In this document: positions 43,805 to 53,300 of the stretch, piece after piece
How the letters are laid out: each line of letters starts with the position of its first letter
Position numbering within the stretch: the stretch's first letter is position 1
Assembly (NCBI RefSeq): GCF_004345365.1
Contig: NZ_SLVF01000013.1
Span: 1-64,000 of the forward strand
Direction of reading: 5' to 3'
DNA from: Kribbella sp. VKM Ac-2568
Lineage (GTDB): Bacteria; Actinomycetota; Actinomycetes; Propionibacteriales; Kribbellaceae
Length of the DNA: 64,000 nucleotides
Made by a program: the position numbers and the translations under genes
Notes under the pieces: generated by a model
What the model saw: only the letters and a program-made list of their open reading frames with translations
Database searches by the model: none
Told to the model about the DNA's origin: nothing

Positions 43805-45069
43805 TGCCGCAGGAGACGCCCGCCACCTTCGCCCAGCCCTGGCCGGTCCGCGACGAGGTCCGGATCCGTTCGGTCCAGGCGATCGTGACCGCGCCGGAGG
43901 GGATCCCGCTGGTGGTGGTGAAGATCGACACCACCGAGCCGGGGTTGTACGGCCTGGGCTGTGCAACCTTCACGCAGCGGTGGAAGGCGGTGCAGACGTT
44001 CGTCGACGAGCACCTGGCGCGGCTGCTGATCGGCCGCTACCCGGGCGACATCGGCGACCTCGTCCGGCTCGCCGGGTTCTCCGGCTACTGGCGGGGCGGC
44101 CCGGTGACGAACAACGCGATCTCCGGCATCGACCAGGCGCTGTGGGACATCGCCGGCAAGCGCGCCGGGATGCCGGTCTACGAACTGCTCGGCGGGAAGG
44201 TCCGGGCCGCGGCCGACACCTACATCCACGCCGGTGGCATCACCATCGAGGAGACGATCGACCAGGCGAAGGAGTTCGTCGCGCAGGGCTGGCGCCACGT
44301 CCGCCTGCAGGTCTCCACCCCGGGTGGCGGCGGATACGGCGCACCCCGGCTCGCCACGCTGTACCCGGACGCGCCGTACCGGAACGGGTGGAGCGCCCGC
44401 GATTACCTCCGTACTACGCCCGACCTGTTCGCCGCGGCCAGGCAGTCCCTGCCGGACAACGTCGAACTGCTCCACGACGTGCACTCCCGGCTGACTCCGA
44501 AGGAAGCGGTGCTGCTGGCTCGGTCGCTGGAGCCGTACCGGTTGTTCTTCCTCGAGGACGTGCTGGCGCCCGAGCACTGGGACCGGCTGCCGGAGGTCCG
44601 TGCGGCCTCGCCCGTGCCGTTGGCGGTCGGCGAGCTCACCACCTCGATGGGAGACGCAGTACGGCTGGTCCGCGATGGCGGGGTCGACTTCATCCGCTCC
44701 CACATCTCCGACATCGGCGGCCTGACGGCGGCCCGCAAGATCGCGGACCTCGCCGAGCTCTGCGGAGTCCGTACCGCGTGGCACGGTCCGGGTGACACCT
44801 CGCCGATCGGCGCCGCGGCCAACGTGGCGCTCGACGTGAGCTCGGTGGCCTTCGGCATCCAGGAGGGCCACATCTACAACGACGCCATCCACGAGGTGTT
44901 CCCCGGGACGCTGCGGATCGAGGACGGCTGGCTGCGGCCGAACGAGGCGCCGGGCTGGGGGATCGACGTCGATCTGGAGGCCGCTGCCCGTTATCCAGCG
45001 AAGTTGTCCGGCCACGACGAGTGGGCGGCCGGCGTACGGCGGATCGACGGAGCTTTGGAGGCACCCTGA
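43804..45069 (+). CDS. Enolase-superfamily acid-sugar dehydratase (ManD/RspA-like)
   Basis: 421 residues. It has an N-terminal capping domain and a C-terminal TIM barrel. The sequence shows the ManD-type metal and acid/base motifs: HDVHSRLTP (His224, Asp225, His227), LFFLEDVLAPEHWD (Glu ligand), LAVGELTTS (Glu ligand) and AWHGPGDTSPIGAAANVALD (catalytic His). Characterised ManD-family enzymes dehydrate D-mannonate or D-gluconate to 2-keto-3-deoxygluconate; some are nearly inactive. Placement after the uptake genes and the dehydrogenase suggests catabolism of an imported acid sugar or of a sugar oxidised to one. Confidence 0.82.
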   Translation: MPQETPATFAQPWPVRDEVRIRSVQAIVTAPEGIPLVVVKIDTTEPGLYGLGCATFTQRWKAVQTFVDEHLARLLIGRYPGDIGDLVRLAGFSGYWRGGPVTNNAISGIDQALWDIAGKRAGMPVYELLGGKVRAAADTYIHAGGITIEETIDQAKEFVAQGWRHVRLQVSTPGGGGYGAPRLATLYPDAPYRNGWSARDYLRTTPDLFAAARQSLPDNVELLHDVHSRLTPKEAVLLARSLEPYRLFFLEDVLAPEHWDRLPEVRAASPVPLAVGELTTSMGDAVRLVRDGGVDFIRSHISDIGGLTAARKIADLAELCGVRTAWHGPGDTSPIGAAANVALDVSSVAFGIQEGHIYNDAIHEVFPGTLRIEDGWLRPNEAPGWGIDVDLEAAARYPAKLSGHDEWAAGVRRIDGALEAP

Positions 45070-45183
45070 CTTCTCGGCGCAGTTGAGCGCCAAGGGCGGT
45101 CGCGGTAGGTAGCATCGCGGCTAGCCGTGGGGGGCTCCAAGGATTGTCGTCAAACGGGGAAAGCAAGAACAGGGAGGTGGGCG

Positions 45184-46458
45184 ATGGTCACGCCTGACAG
45201 TGACTCGGCGGTGCTCGACGAGCCGACGCGTTCGGGTGCGAACCAGTACGACCTGGGCTCCTTCAACGAGGCCGTGATCATCGAGACGATCCGGCTGGCC
45301 GGCATCATCAGCCGGACGGAGATCTCCCGGCGGACCGGGCTCACCCAGCAGTCGGTGTCGCGCATCCTGCGGATCCTGCTCCAGCAGGGCCTCCTGGTCG
45401 AGGAGGCGCAGGAGCGCGCCGAGCGGCTCGGCAAGCCGCGTACTCCGGTCCGGCTGCGCTCGAACGCGGCGCACGCGGTCGGCATCCACATCGACCCCGA
45501 ACTGCTCACCGTCGCGGTCGTCGATCTGGACGGCACGATCGTGCGGCGCGAGACCGTCGACCTGGCCGCTGATCTGGACGCGGTGCGGTTGGTCGATCTC
45601 GCGGCCGCCACGGTCACCGCGGCGCTGAGCATCAGCCAGGTGGATGCCGCCTCGATGCTCGGCGTCGGCGTCGCGGTACCGGGGCCGATCAATGCCGACG
45701 GCACTCTGCTCGACCTGCCGCTGCAGCCGGCCTGGCGTGGTCTGGAGATCCGTCAACTGCTGCAGCAGAAGCTCAACCACCCGGTGCTGGTGGAGAAGGA
45801 CGGCACGGCCGCCGCGATCGGTGAGCGGTGGATCGGCCGGTCGGCGCGCGCTCGCGACTTCGCCTACCTGTACCTCGGGACCGGTGTCGGCAGCGGGTTG
45901 ATCCTGAACGGCTCGATCTACCGCGGCGGGACCGCGAACGCCGGCGAGTTCGGCCAGCTCTGCGCGCTGAAGATGGGGGAGTGGGACGAGCAGACCGGGC
46001 CGCGGATGATGGCCGAGTGCAACCCGACCGCCTCGCTGCCGGTCATCGCCGAGGGCTTCGGTTATGTGGAGACCGACAAGACCGCGACCGACGAGGCGAA
46101 GCGATACAAGGCCGTCTGCAAGGCCGCCGCGAATGGTGACGAGGCAGCTCAGCGGGCGGTCACCCAGGTCGCTTCGGTGATCGCGCAGGGGGCCGTCGGA
46201 CTGGTCGATCTGCTCGACATCGACCTGATCGTGCTGGGTGGGCCGGCGTTCGAGAAGGAGATCGCCGACGTGTTCCTCGCCGAGATCGATCGGGCGGTCA
46301 ACTCCCACCCGATCGCGCGAGGCACCCGGACGGTCGCGGTGGAGGAGTCGATGTTGCAGGCCGACGCGGCCGCGGTCGGCGCCGCCTCGACGATCTTCCA
46401 CGACGCCTTCACCCCACGGGTGGGTGGATCGAGTCAGGCTCGTAGGCTGCCGAAGTGA
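45184..46458 (+). CDS. ROK-family transcriptional regulator
   Basis: 424 residues. The N-terminal winged helix-turn-helix is IIETIRLAGIISRTEISRRTGLTQQSVSRILRILLQQGLLVEE (about 31-75). The ROK sugar-binding domain follows, with GVGVAVPGPINADG, HPVLVEKDGTAAAIGERWIG and YLYLGTGVGSGLILNGSIYRGG. The kinase-type zinc motif (CxCGxxGC) is missing; the segment reads GEFGQLCALKMGEWDEQTGPRMMAECNP, so this is a regulator, not a glucokinase. ATG 45184 follows GGGAGG. It is the best candidate for the factor binding the identical promoter operators at 39.56 and 54.31 kb. A possible own promoter is TTGAGC (45083) - 17 - TAGGTA. Confidence 0.88.
   Translation: MVTPDSDSAVLDEPTRSGANQYDLGSFNEAVIIETIRLAGIISRTEISRRTGLTQQSVSRILRILLQQGLLVEEAQERAERLGKPRTPVRLRSNAAHAVGIHIDPELLTVAVVDLDGTIVRRETVDLAADLDAVRLVDLAAATVTAALSISQVDAASMLGVGVAVPGPINADGTLLDLPLQPAWRGLEIRQLLQQKLNHPVLVEKDGTAAAIGERWIGRSARARDFAYLYLGTGVGSGLILNGSIYRGGTANAGEFGQLCALKMGEWDEQTGPRMMAECNPTASLPVIAEGFGYVETDKTATDEAKRYKAVCKAAANGDEAAQRAVTQVASVIAQGAVGLVDLLDIDLIVLGGPAFEKEIADVFLAEIDRAVNSHPIARGTRTVAVEESMLQADAAAVGAASTIFHDAFTPRVGGSSQARRLPK
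46443..46448 (+). promoter_or_regulatory. -10 element for leaderless GNAT mRNA
   Basis: TAGGCT ends 6 nt before GTG 46455. It lies within the last codons of the ROK gene, so the acetyltransferase can be expressed independently of it. Confidence 0.45.
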
Positions 46459-47015
46459 CTCTCGAACGCTCTCTTGCACCCGACGTTCTGCTCCGGGTGG
46501 CGACGCTGGACGACGCAGCCGGTTTCGCCGCCGCACAAGTGCGCAACCGTGACCACCTCGCGCCGTGGGAACCGGTCCGCTCGGAAGGGTGGTTCACCGA
46601 GGCTGGTCAGAAGGAGCGGCTGCAGGCGCAGTTGGAGCGGTACAAGAACGGCCAGGTCGTGCCGTGGCTGATGATCTCGGAGGACCGGGTGGTCGGCGCG
46701 ATGACGCTGACCGACATCGTGCCCGGCCCGTTCCGCAGCACCAGCCTCGGCTACTGGGTCGACGTGGAGCTGCTCGGTCGCGGGCTGGCGACGAAGGGGG
46801 TCCAGACGGTCGCCGAGCTCGCTGATACCGAGCTGCGGCTGCATCGGATCGAGGCGAGCACCTTGGTTGAGAACGTTGCCTCCCAGCGCGTTCTGGAGAA
46901 GTGCGGGTTCGTCCAGATCGGCAGCGCGCCGGACTATCTGCACATAGCCGGCGCCTGGCGCGACTGCCATCTCTTCCAGCGGATCCTCAACGCCCGCGCC
47001 CCTGGTGAGATCTGA
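46455..47015 (+). CDS. GNAT N-acetyltransferase (RimJ/RimL-like)
   Basis: 186 residues. The GNAT fold reads LRVATLDDAAGFAAAQVRNRDHLAPWEP (N-terminal), GAMTLTDIVPGPFRSTSLGYWVDVELLGRGLATKGVQTVAELA (acetyl-CoA pyrophosphate loop) and RLHRIEASTLVENVASQRVLEKCGFVQIG. This is the RimJ/RimL pattern for N-terminal or small-molecule acetylation. Its GTG overlaps the ROK stop, but a leaderless -10 sits directly upstream. Confidence 0.85.
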   Translation: MTLERSLAPDVLLRVATLDDAAGFAAAQVRNRDHLAPWEPVRSEGWFTEAGQKERLQAQLERYKNGQVVPWLMISEDRVVGAMTLTDIVPGPFRSTSLGYWVDVELLGRGLATKGVQTVAELADTELRLHRIEASTLVENVASQRVLEKCGFVQIGSAPDYLHIAGAWRDCHLFQRILNARAPGEI

Positions 47016-47027
47016 TCACAACCCCCG

Positions 47028-47885
47028 TCACAACACCGTCAGCTCCAGGGTCTGCAGCCGCTCGAGGTCGTTGATGACCTCGATCTCGCGGATCTTGCGG
47101 CCGTCGATGGTGAAGCGGATCGCCCGCAGCAGCCGCCCACCCGGAGCGACCAGGAAGCCGACCTTGCCGTCCACGAGGGCTGGGTACGCCAACGTGCCGG
47201 CCGCCGCGGAGACGCTGACAGCGCCACTCGCCACCGCGACCGCACCACGGATCTCGCGCGATACCCCGGCCTGGTCCGTGCGCGCGACCACCTCGGGATC
47301 GAGCAGGGCGAGCAGCGCCTCGAAGTCGCCTCCGCGCGCGGCGGCCAGGAAGGCGTCGACCACCTCGCGCTGAACGACCTGGTCGGGCTCCACGACCGCG
47401 GTTCGCCCTTGCACCCGCCGACGTGCCCGGCTGGCGAGCTGCCGCGCCGCGGCCGGACTACGGTCGACGATCGGCGCGATCTCCTCGAACGGCACGGCGA
47501 ACAGGTCGTGCAGCACGAACGCGAGGCGCTCGGGCGGGGTCAGCGTCTCCAGTACCACGAGCAAGGCCGCGCCGACCGAGTCCGCGAGCAGGACCTCCCG
47601 CTCCGGGTCGACCGGGCTGAGGCCGGGCGGTGCTTCCTCGAGAGGCTCCTCGCTGCGGTACCGCCGGCTCTGCAACTGGCTCAGACAGATCCGGGCGACG
47701 ACCGTGGTCAGCCAGCCGCCGAGGTTGTCGATCTCGGTCGCGTCGGAGCGGTTGAGCCGGATCCAAGCCTCCTGGACCACGTCGTCGGCCTCGGCGGCCG
47801 AGCCGAGCATGCGGTAGGCGACGGCCCGTAGATGGGCACGCTTCTCCTCGAACCGCTCCGCCAGCCAGACACTCTCGTCGATCAT
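47028..47885 (-). CDS. ECF RNA polymerase sigma factor with SnoaL-like C-terminus (SigJ/ECF41-like)
   Basis: 285 residues. Region 2 is HLRAVAYRMLGSAAEADDVVQEAWIRLNR and region 4 is LETLTPPERLAFVLHDLFAVPFEEIAPIVDRSPAAARQLASRARRRVQG. The C-terminal ~110 residues (VVDAFLAAARGGDFEALLALLDPEVVARTD...FTIDGRKIREIEVIND) form a SnoaL-like domain, which in this group replaces an anti-sigma factor as built-in regulator. The second ATG (47885) is preferred because GGAGG lies 6 nt upstream; at 47891 there is no spacing. Confidence 0.88.
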   Translation of the reverse strand: MIDESVWLAERFEEKRAHLRAVAYRMLGSAAEADDVVQEAWIRLNRSDATEIDNLGGWLTTVVARICLSQLQSRRYRSEEPLEEAPPGLSPVDPEREVLLADSVGAALLVVLETLTPPERLAFVLHDLFAVPFEEIAPIVDRSPAAARQLASRARRRVQGRTAVVEPDQVVQREVVDAFLAAARGGDFEALLALLDPEVVARTDQAGVSREIRGAVAVASGAVSVSAAAGTLAYPALVDGKVGFLVAPGGRLLRAIRFTIDGRKIREIEVINDLERLQTLELTVL

Positions 47886-47982
47886 CGCCATCCTCCGCGT
47901 TTGTCGGTCACCTGTCTGACTGACAGAACGCGGAAGATGTGACAGGCCTCAGGCAGGTGACTACCTACATTGACCAATGGGC

Positions 47983-48675
47983 CTAGGTGAATGTGACCGC
48001 ACAACCGTCGGGACCGCAGACGCCCTCGGCGCCGCCGATGACTGAGAGCTTGGGAGTGTGCTCGGCCCAGGCCTTCGTGACCGCCGCGAACAGGTCCTCG
48101 GTGCCGATCGCGCCGGGGATCGCGTAGCGCTCGTCCAGGACGATGAACGGCATTCCCTGGGCGCCGAGGCTTTCGGCCTCCCGCTGGTCTGCCTGCACCC
48201 GGTCGCGGTACCGCCGGCTGCCGAGGGCTTCGGCCGCTCCATCCAGACCGACCTCGCCCGCGAACCGCAGTACGGCGTCAACCGTCCAGAGCGCGCGTGG
48301 CTCGCCGAAGTGCGCTCGGAACATGGCCGACCAGATTTCGTTGCCGCGCCCCTGGTCCGTGGCGTAGGCGAGCAACTCGTGCGCGTAGTCCGTCGGGCCG
48401 AGCGTGCGGTCCAGCGCGTGGTACGGCGTGAGTCCGTCGGCCCCGGCGGACTCCTCGATCCGGCGGATCGTGCGGACGCCCGCCTCGGTCGGCACCCCGG
48501 CCGCCGCGAACAGGTCGCGCTGGGTGATGCCCTCCCGCGGCAGGTCCGGATGCAGCTGGAAGGAACGGTGGACGATCTCCAGGTCGTGCCCGAACCGCTC
48601 CTGGACCAGGTGCAGCCGGTGGTCCATCAGGCCGCAGTACGGGCAGATGATGTCCGACCAGAACTCGATCTTCAT
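47983..48675 (-). CDS. DsbA/FrnE-family thiol oxidoreductase
   Basis: 230 residues without signal peptide, hence cytoplasmic. The redox motif is CPYC (Cys11-Cys14) in IEFWSDIICPYCGLMDHRL; the cis-Pro loop is AQGMPFIVLDERYAIPGAIGTEDLF. Two more cysteines occur at the C-terminus (EGVCGPDGCAV). ATG 48675 is used; an upstream in-frame start would run into the regulator promoter. It is divergent from an HxlR regulator with an N-terminal Cys, a pairing typical of thiol-stress control. Confidence 0.88.
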   Translation of the reverse strand: MKIEFWSDIICPYCGLMDHRLHLVQERFGHDLEIVHRSFQLHPDLPREGITQRDLFAAAGVPTEAGVRTIRRIEESAGADGLTPYHALDRTLGPTDYAHELLAYATDQGRGNEIWSAMFRAHFGEPRALWTVDAVLRFAGEVGLDGAAEALGSRRYRDRVQADQREAESLGAQGMPFIVLDERYAIPGAIGTEDLFAAVTKAWAEHTPKLSVIGGAEGVCGPDGCAVTFT

Positions 48676-48747
48676 GATGATGACCTCTCCAAAACTTACT
48701 TTGTGTTCGTAGCCCCATTGTGCGATAGTTTCGGAGGCATACAAAAG

Positions 48748-48761
48748 GCACATTCATGTGC
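48748..48761. promoter_or_regulatory. Palindromic operator in the dsbA-like / hxlR promoter
   Basis: GCACAT-tc-ATGTGC is a perfect 6-bp inverted repeat, 21 nt upstream of the HxlR-type ATG and within the 107-nt divergent region. It is a candidate autoregulatory site. Confidence 0.55.
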
Positions 48762-48782
48762 GTGGGGAGAGGTGGCACGGAC

Positions 48783-49202
48783 ATGGCAGAGGTCCGGACG
48801 GCGCGGACGAACGTGCGTGCGAACGTCAAGCGGGTGCCGGGTCCGTGCTCGCACTGGGACGACCTGGACGCCGACTTCATCCGGGAGGTGCTGGACCTGG
48901 TCGGCGACAAGTGGAGCGTGCTGATCATCGGGACTCTCGCCGACGGGCCGACCCGCTACTCCGAGTTGGCCGATGCCATCCCCGGGATCTCGCAGCGGAT
49001 GCTTACGCTCACCTTGAAGCAGTTGCGACGGATGGGTCTGGTGGACCGGACCGCGTACGCCGAGGTGCCGCCGCGCGTCGAGTACTCGCTGACCGAGCTC
49101 GGCGGGTCACTCCTGTCCACCGTCCTGGCGCTGGCCGCCTGGTCCGCCGATCACCATGGGGAGATTCGCCGGCACCAGGCGGCCTTCGACACCGACGGCT
49201 GA
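48783..49202 (+). CDS. HxlR-family transcriptional regulator
   Basis: 139 residues. The winged helix is IREVLDLVGDKWSVLIIGTLADGPTRYSELADAIPGISQRMLTLTLKQLRRMGLVDR, with wing VPPRVEYSLTELGGSL. Cys22 in GPCSHWDDLD is at the position used for redox sensing by YodB/HypR-type members. It probably represses the divergent thiol oxidoreductase gene until thiol-reactive stress. The ATG at 48783 is preferred to one 9 codons upstream because that one overlaps the palindrome. Confidence 0.88.
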   Translation: MAEVRTARTNVRANVKRVPGPCSHWDDLDADFIREVLDLVGDKWSVLIIGTLADGPTRYSELADAIPGISQRMLTLTLKQLRRMGLVDRTAYAEVPPRVEYSLTELGGSLLSTVLALAAWSADHHGEIRRHQAAFDTDG

Positions 49203-49203
49203 G

Positions 49204-50298
49204 TCAGGCCGGTGGGAGGCGGATACCGCGGCTGACCTCGACGTCGTCGTAACGGCCTTCGAGGACGTCGATGAACTTGACCGGGCGCTGCAGGGTGGAC
49301 GCGATGTAAACGGCGCGGACGGTGGCGAGCGCCTCGATCGCGTGGTGCACGGTGATCCCGGGCTGCTCGCCGCTGTCGATGGCACTGAAGATGTCCTCGT
49401 ACTGCGCGACGTGGCCGCCCGGCTTCTCCGCCTCCACGGGCACCTCGTCCTTCGAGCCGTCGACGTTGAAGCGGCGCAGCACGTCGTCCTCGAGCTCGGC
49501 ACCTCCTTGAGTGCCGTGCACGGAGACCCGGGTGCGCCCGCCGGGGAAGGCCGCCGTGGTCGCGTGCAGGGTGGCGACAGACCCGTTCTCGAAGGTCAGC
49601 GTGGCGACCACGGTGTCCTCGACCTCGATCGCGTGATGCGCGGCGCGGAGTGCCTGCGCCTGGATGCTCACCGGCCGGCCCATGAACCACAGCAGCAGGT
49701 CGACGGTGTGCACGCCCTGGTTCATCAGCGCGCCACCTCCGTCCTGCGCCCAGGTGCCGCGCCAGCCGGCGGACGCGTAGTACTCGTCGCTGCGCCACCA
49801 GGCGACGGTCGCCACGGCCGAGGTGAGTTGGCCGAAGCGCCCGTCCCGGATGGCCCGGGAGACGAGAGCACTCCCCGGGTCGAACCGGTGCTGGCTGATC
49901 ACCGAGGAGATCACTCCGTGGTTCGCGGCCCGGGTGGCCGCCGCGCCGAGGCGGCGGGCCCGGATCAGGTCGACGTCGAGCGGCTTCTCGATGACAACGT
50001 GCTTCTTCTCGTTCAGCGCCTGCTCGGCGAGCGCGGCGTGCGTTCCGCTCGGCGTGCAGATCGCGACGAGCGAGATATCCGATCCCGACAGGGTCGCGGT
50101 CAGGTCGTCGTACACCTTCGGCTCCGGCTGCCCGGCCTCCTTCAGCCTGGCAGCCAGCGCCTCTCGGGCGGCGGCGTCACCGTCGACCAGGGCGGTCACG
50201 ATGGCGTCCGGTCGCGCCGCGATGGTGTCGGCGTGGGTGCGCCCGATGATGCCGCAGCCCACGATGGCGACCTGGTGGTTGTTCGTCGAGTCAGACAT
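49204..50298 (-). CDS. Gfo/Idh/MocA-family sugar oxidoreductase
   Basis: 364 residues. The N-terminal Rossmann motif is VAIVGCGIIGRTHADTIA, followed by VAICTPSGTHAALAEQALNEKKHVVIEKPLDVD (EKP motif), and the C-terminal sheet domain has AGWRGTWAQDGGGALMNQGVHTVDLLLWFMG (catalytic His region). It oxidises or epimerises a sugar or inositol-like compound with NAD(P). It lies 23 nt downstream of the secreted 1292-aa protein gene and belongs to its operon, under the shared operator at 54.3 kb. Confidence 0.9.
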   Translation of the reverse strand: MSDSTNNHQVAIVGCGIIGRTHADTIAARPDAIVTALVDGDAAAREALAARLKEAGQPEPKVYDDLTATLSGSDISLVAICTPSGTHAALAEQALNEKKHVVIEKPLDVDLIRARRLGAAATRAANHGVISSVISQHRFDPGSALVSRAIRDGRFGQLTSAVATVAWWRSDEYYASAGWRGTWAQDGGGALMNQGVHTVDLLLWFMGRPVSIQAQALRAAHHAIEVEDTVVATLTFENGSVATLHATTAAFPGGRTRVSVHGTQGGAELEDDVLRRFNVDGSKDEVPVEAEKPGGHVAQYEDIFSAIDSGEQPGITVHHAIEALATVRAVYIASTLQRPVKFIDVLEGRYDDVEVSRGIRLPPA

Positions 50299-50321
50299 CT
50301 CGCCCTTTCGTCGCTTCTTCG

Positions 50322-53300
50322 CTACTTGGCCGTGAAGTTCGCCGTCAGCACCTGGTCCGCGGTGACGGTGAAGGTGTACGACTGCTCGGTCGAGACGATC
50401 TCGCCGTTCACGGTCCAGTTCTGGAAAACGCTATCCGATTCAGGCGTGGCCGTCACGGTCACCTGCGCGCCGACTTCGTACGTGCCGGGTTCGGACTCGT
50501 TCCCCGCGATCTTCACCGTGCCGTTGCCGACCGCCGCCACGGAGACGCCGCGCTGGACGACGTTGATCACCATCACGTTGTGCAGCGTCACCGGCCCGGT
50601 GCTGGTGGCGCCGTTGTAGCGGGCCAGGTTGGTCGCCTCGACGTCGCCCTTGACCACCTTGACGGTGAAGCCGCCCTCGCCGAGGTTGTCGGTGCCCAGG
50701 TTGAAGGCGTCGACCTGGCCGTCGTTGACCACCAGCCCGTCGTGGAAGCCGTAGGCGAAGACGTTGAACAAGGTCAGCCTGGTGGCCCCGTCGACGGTGA
50801 CGATCTTGGCGGTCTTGCGCATGTACTTGTCGATCACGAGCTCGAAGATGCTGCCCTCGTTCATCCAGTTCGGCTGCTGGTAGCCGACCCGGGTGACCGC
50901 GTTGCCGTTGGACAGCACGCCCTCGATCCGCCCGCCGGTACTGCGGCCGACGGCGATCGCGTGGTCGAAGAAGGCGCCGGCCACCTTGCGGACGACGAAC
51001 CCGTCGTTGCGGTAGGTGGTCAGGTCGATCCCGTTCCACGCGTTCGGGAAGCCCGCGTTGATCACATAGGTCTGCGCGCCCTTGCCGCGAACGGCGTACG
51101 GATAGGCGACGACACCCTCGGCGGATCCTGGGTTGTTCTCCGGGTAGAACACCCGGAGACCGCGGAGCCCGGCCTGCTGGCCGTCTAGCGTCACGAGCGC
51201 CGTGGCGGAGTCGGGTGCCTTGGTGGCTCGTCCCTCGAACGCCTGGAGCACGGTGCCGCCGCTCGCGCCGCCCTGGTCCCGGTTCGGTACTGCGGACGCG
51301 CCGCGAAGCTCGACGTTCGCAGGGACCCGGAGGTGGCTGGTGATCCGGTACCACCCGGCCGGCAGGTAGACGACGCCGCCTCCGGCGCGGCCGGCGTTGT
51401 CGAGCACCTTCTGGATCGAGCCCGTCGCGTCAGCCGCGGGGAGATACCCGACGCCATGCGGCGCCGCCGCGACGTACAGGGTCTTCCGGGCCGGAGCGGG
51501 CAGCGGTTGCTGGGTGTAGGTCGGTGCTGCGCCGGCCATCCTGTGGACGATGCCGGAGAGCGCTCCCTGGACTTCTGTGCCGGTGATCTTCACGTAGCCG
51601 CGCGAGTTGTTCTCGATCGCGCCCGCGCTGCCCTCCATCCGGCCGCCGGCCACCGTCATACCCCACCGGTCGTCCATCACGTCGACCTTGAGAGCCACGT
51701 CGGTACGGCGTACGTCGGGCTGCAGGAAGCTGCCGGTGAACTGGGCCCGCTGACCCGCCACCACGTGGATGCCCACCTTGTAGTCGGACAGCGTGGTCTG
51801 GTGGAACTGGTCCCACTCGAGGTCGCCGAGCACGAGCCCGGTGCCGTTGGCGCGGGTCCAGCCGTCGAGCGCCGCGCGGGACGGCGGCTTGTAGGTGCTC
51901 GGGGCGGAGGCCCAGTAGCTGTTGCTGAAGGTCACGTTCTCCCAGGTGCCGACGTCGGCGCCGTTGTAGGCCCGGGCGCCCTCGAAGAGAGCGGTTCCCC
52001 GGATGTTCCGGATCGTCGACGATTCGTGCACCTGGCCGGAGCTCGGCGCGGAACCCCGGTCGTTCGGCATCGTGCTGATGCCGATACCGCGGTACGAGTT
52101 GAGCATCGTGACGTCGGAGACGGTGGCCATCATGTAGTTCTCGTTGCCGATCCAGGCGCCGCCGGGGATCTCGAAGGTGTAGTTGTAGGGGACCGGCTGG
52201 GTCGCGCTCTGCCGCGGGTAGTAGGTGGTCACGCCGATCACGCCGGCCGACCCGCCGATCCGGAACAGGGACGGTCCGTCGTTGCCCGAGGCAAGATCCG
52301 CGATCACCACCGTGCCGTAGTCGCCGTGGTTCTGGCCGGGACCGGTCGTGTCCGGGTCGCGACGGTCGCCGCGGAGGGTGCAGAACGCGTGCACCTCGAG
52401 GGTGTCCTTGACCAGGTACTTGCCGGCCGGGAGCCAGACGGTTCCACCGCCCGCGTCCTGGCAGGCGTAGATCGCGTTCTGGATCGCCTTGGTGGAATCC
52501 CTCTGACCGCTGCGGTCCGCGCCGTACCTCGTGGCGTCGAAGTCGGCGACCACGCCGTCCTCGGTCGGATTCACCGTGCTCACCAAGGTCGGTTGCGGCG
52601 TGACGACCGGGGACTCACGGAGCTCGAGCTCCTTGACGACGAAGGTGTCGGCGCCGGTCATCGCCACCCGCACGTACCGCGACTTGGTGGTGGCGAAGCG
52701 GGTCTTGCTGAACTGGTTGGCGCCGGGTGAGCCGGTCTGGCCGACCGTGGTGAACTTGCTGCCGTCGTTGGACACCTGGACGGTGTAGTCGGGGGAGGAG
52801 GTCTGACCCCACTCCACCCGGACGTCATTCACCGAGCGCGGCTTCTTCAGGTCGACCTGCAGCCAGGAGTCGCCCGCGCCACTGGTCCAGGCGCTCTCGT
52901 GGTCACCGTCGTTCGCCTTGGCCGCGTCGCTCCAGCCGCTGGCACTCGCAGTACCGGCGGTTGCGAAGTTGGTGTCGACCACGGAGGCGGTGAAGGTATC
53001 GAGCTTCGACTGCAGCGTGGTGAGAGCCGCCTTGACCTGGACGTCCGTCACGCCGGGGGTGGCCGCGACTGCTCGGGCGTCATCGATCGCCTGGAGGAAG
53101 GCAACCCTGCTGCCAACCGGGAACTGGCCGTCGCGCGTTCCCTCGCGCGCCGCCTTCTGCACCCGCGCGGCCTCGTCGATCAGGTCGACCAGACCTTCGG
53201 TCACGTCGACGACCGTGGCCACCTTCGCGACCCGGACGGCCGCGACCTTGAGGTCGGCCGCGCCGTTGCCGATGTGGATCCGGAAATCCGAGCCGTTCGA

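Noticed and set aside
45127..45183. Earlier GTG start for the ROK regulator
   Set aside because: The later ATG at 45184 has a strong GGGAGG ribosome binding site, and the upstream residues do not look like family sequence.
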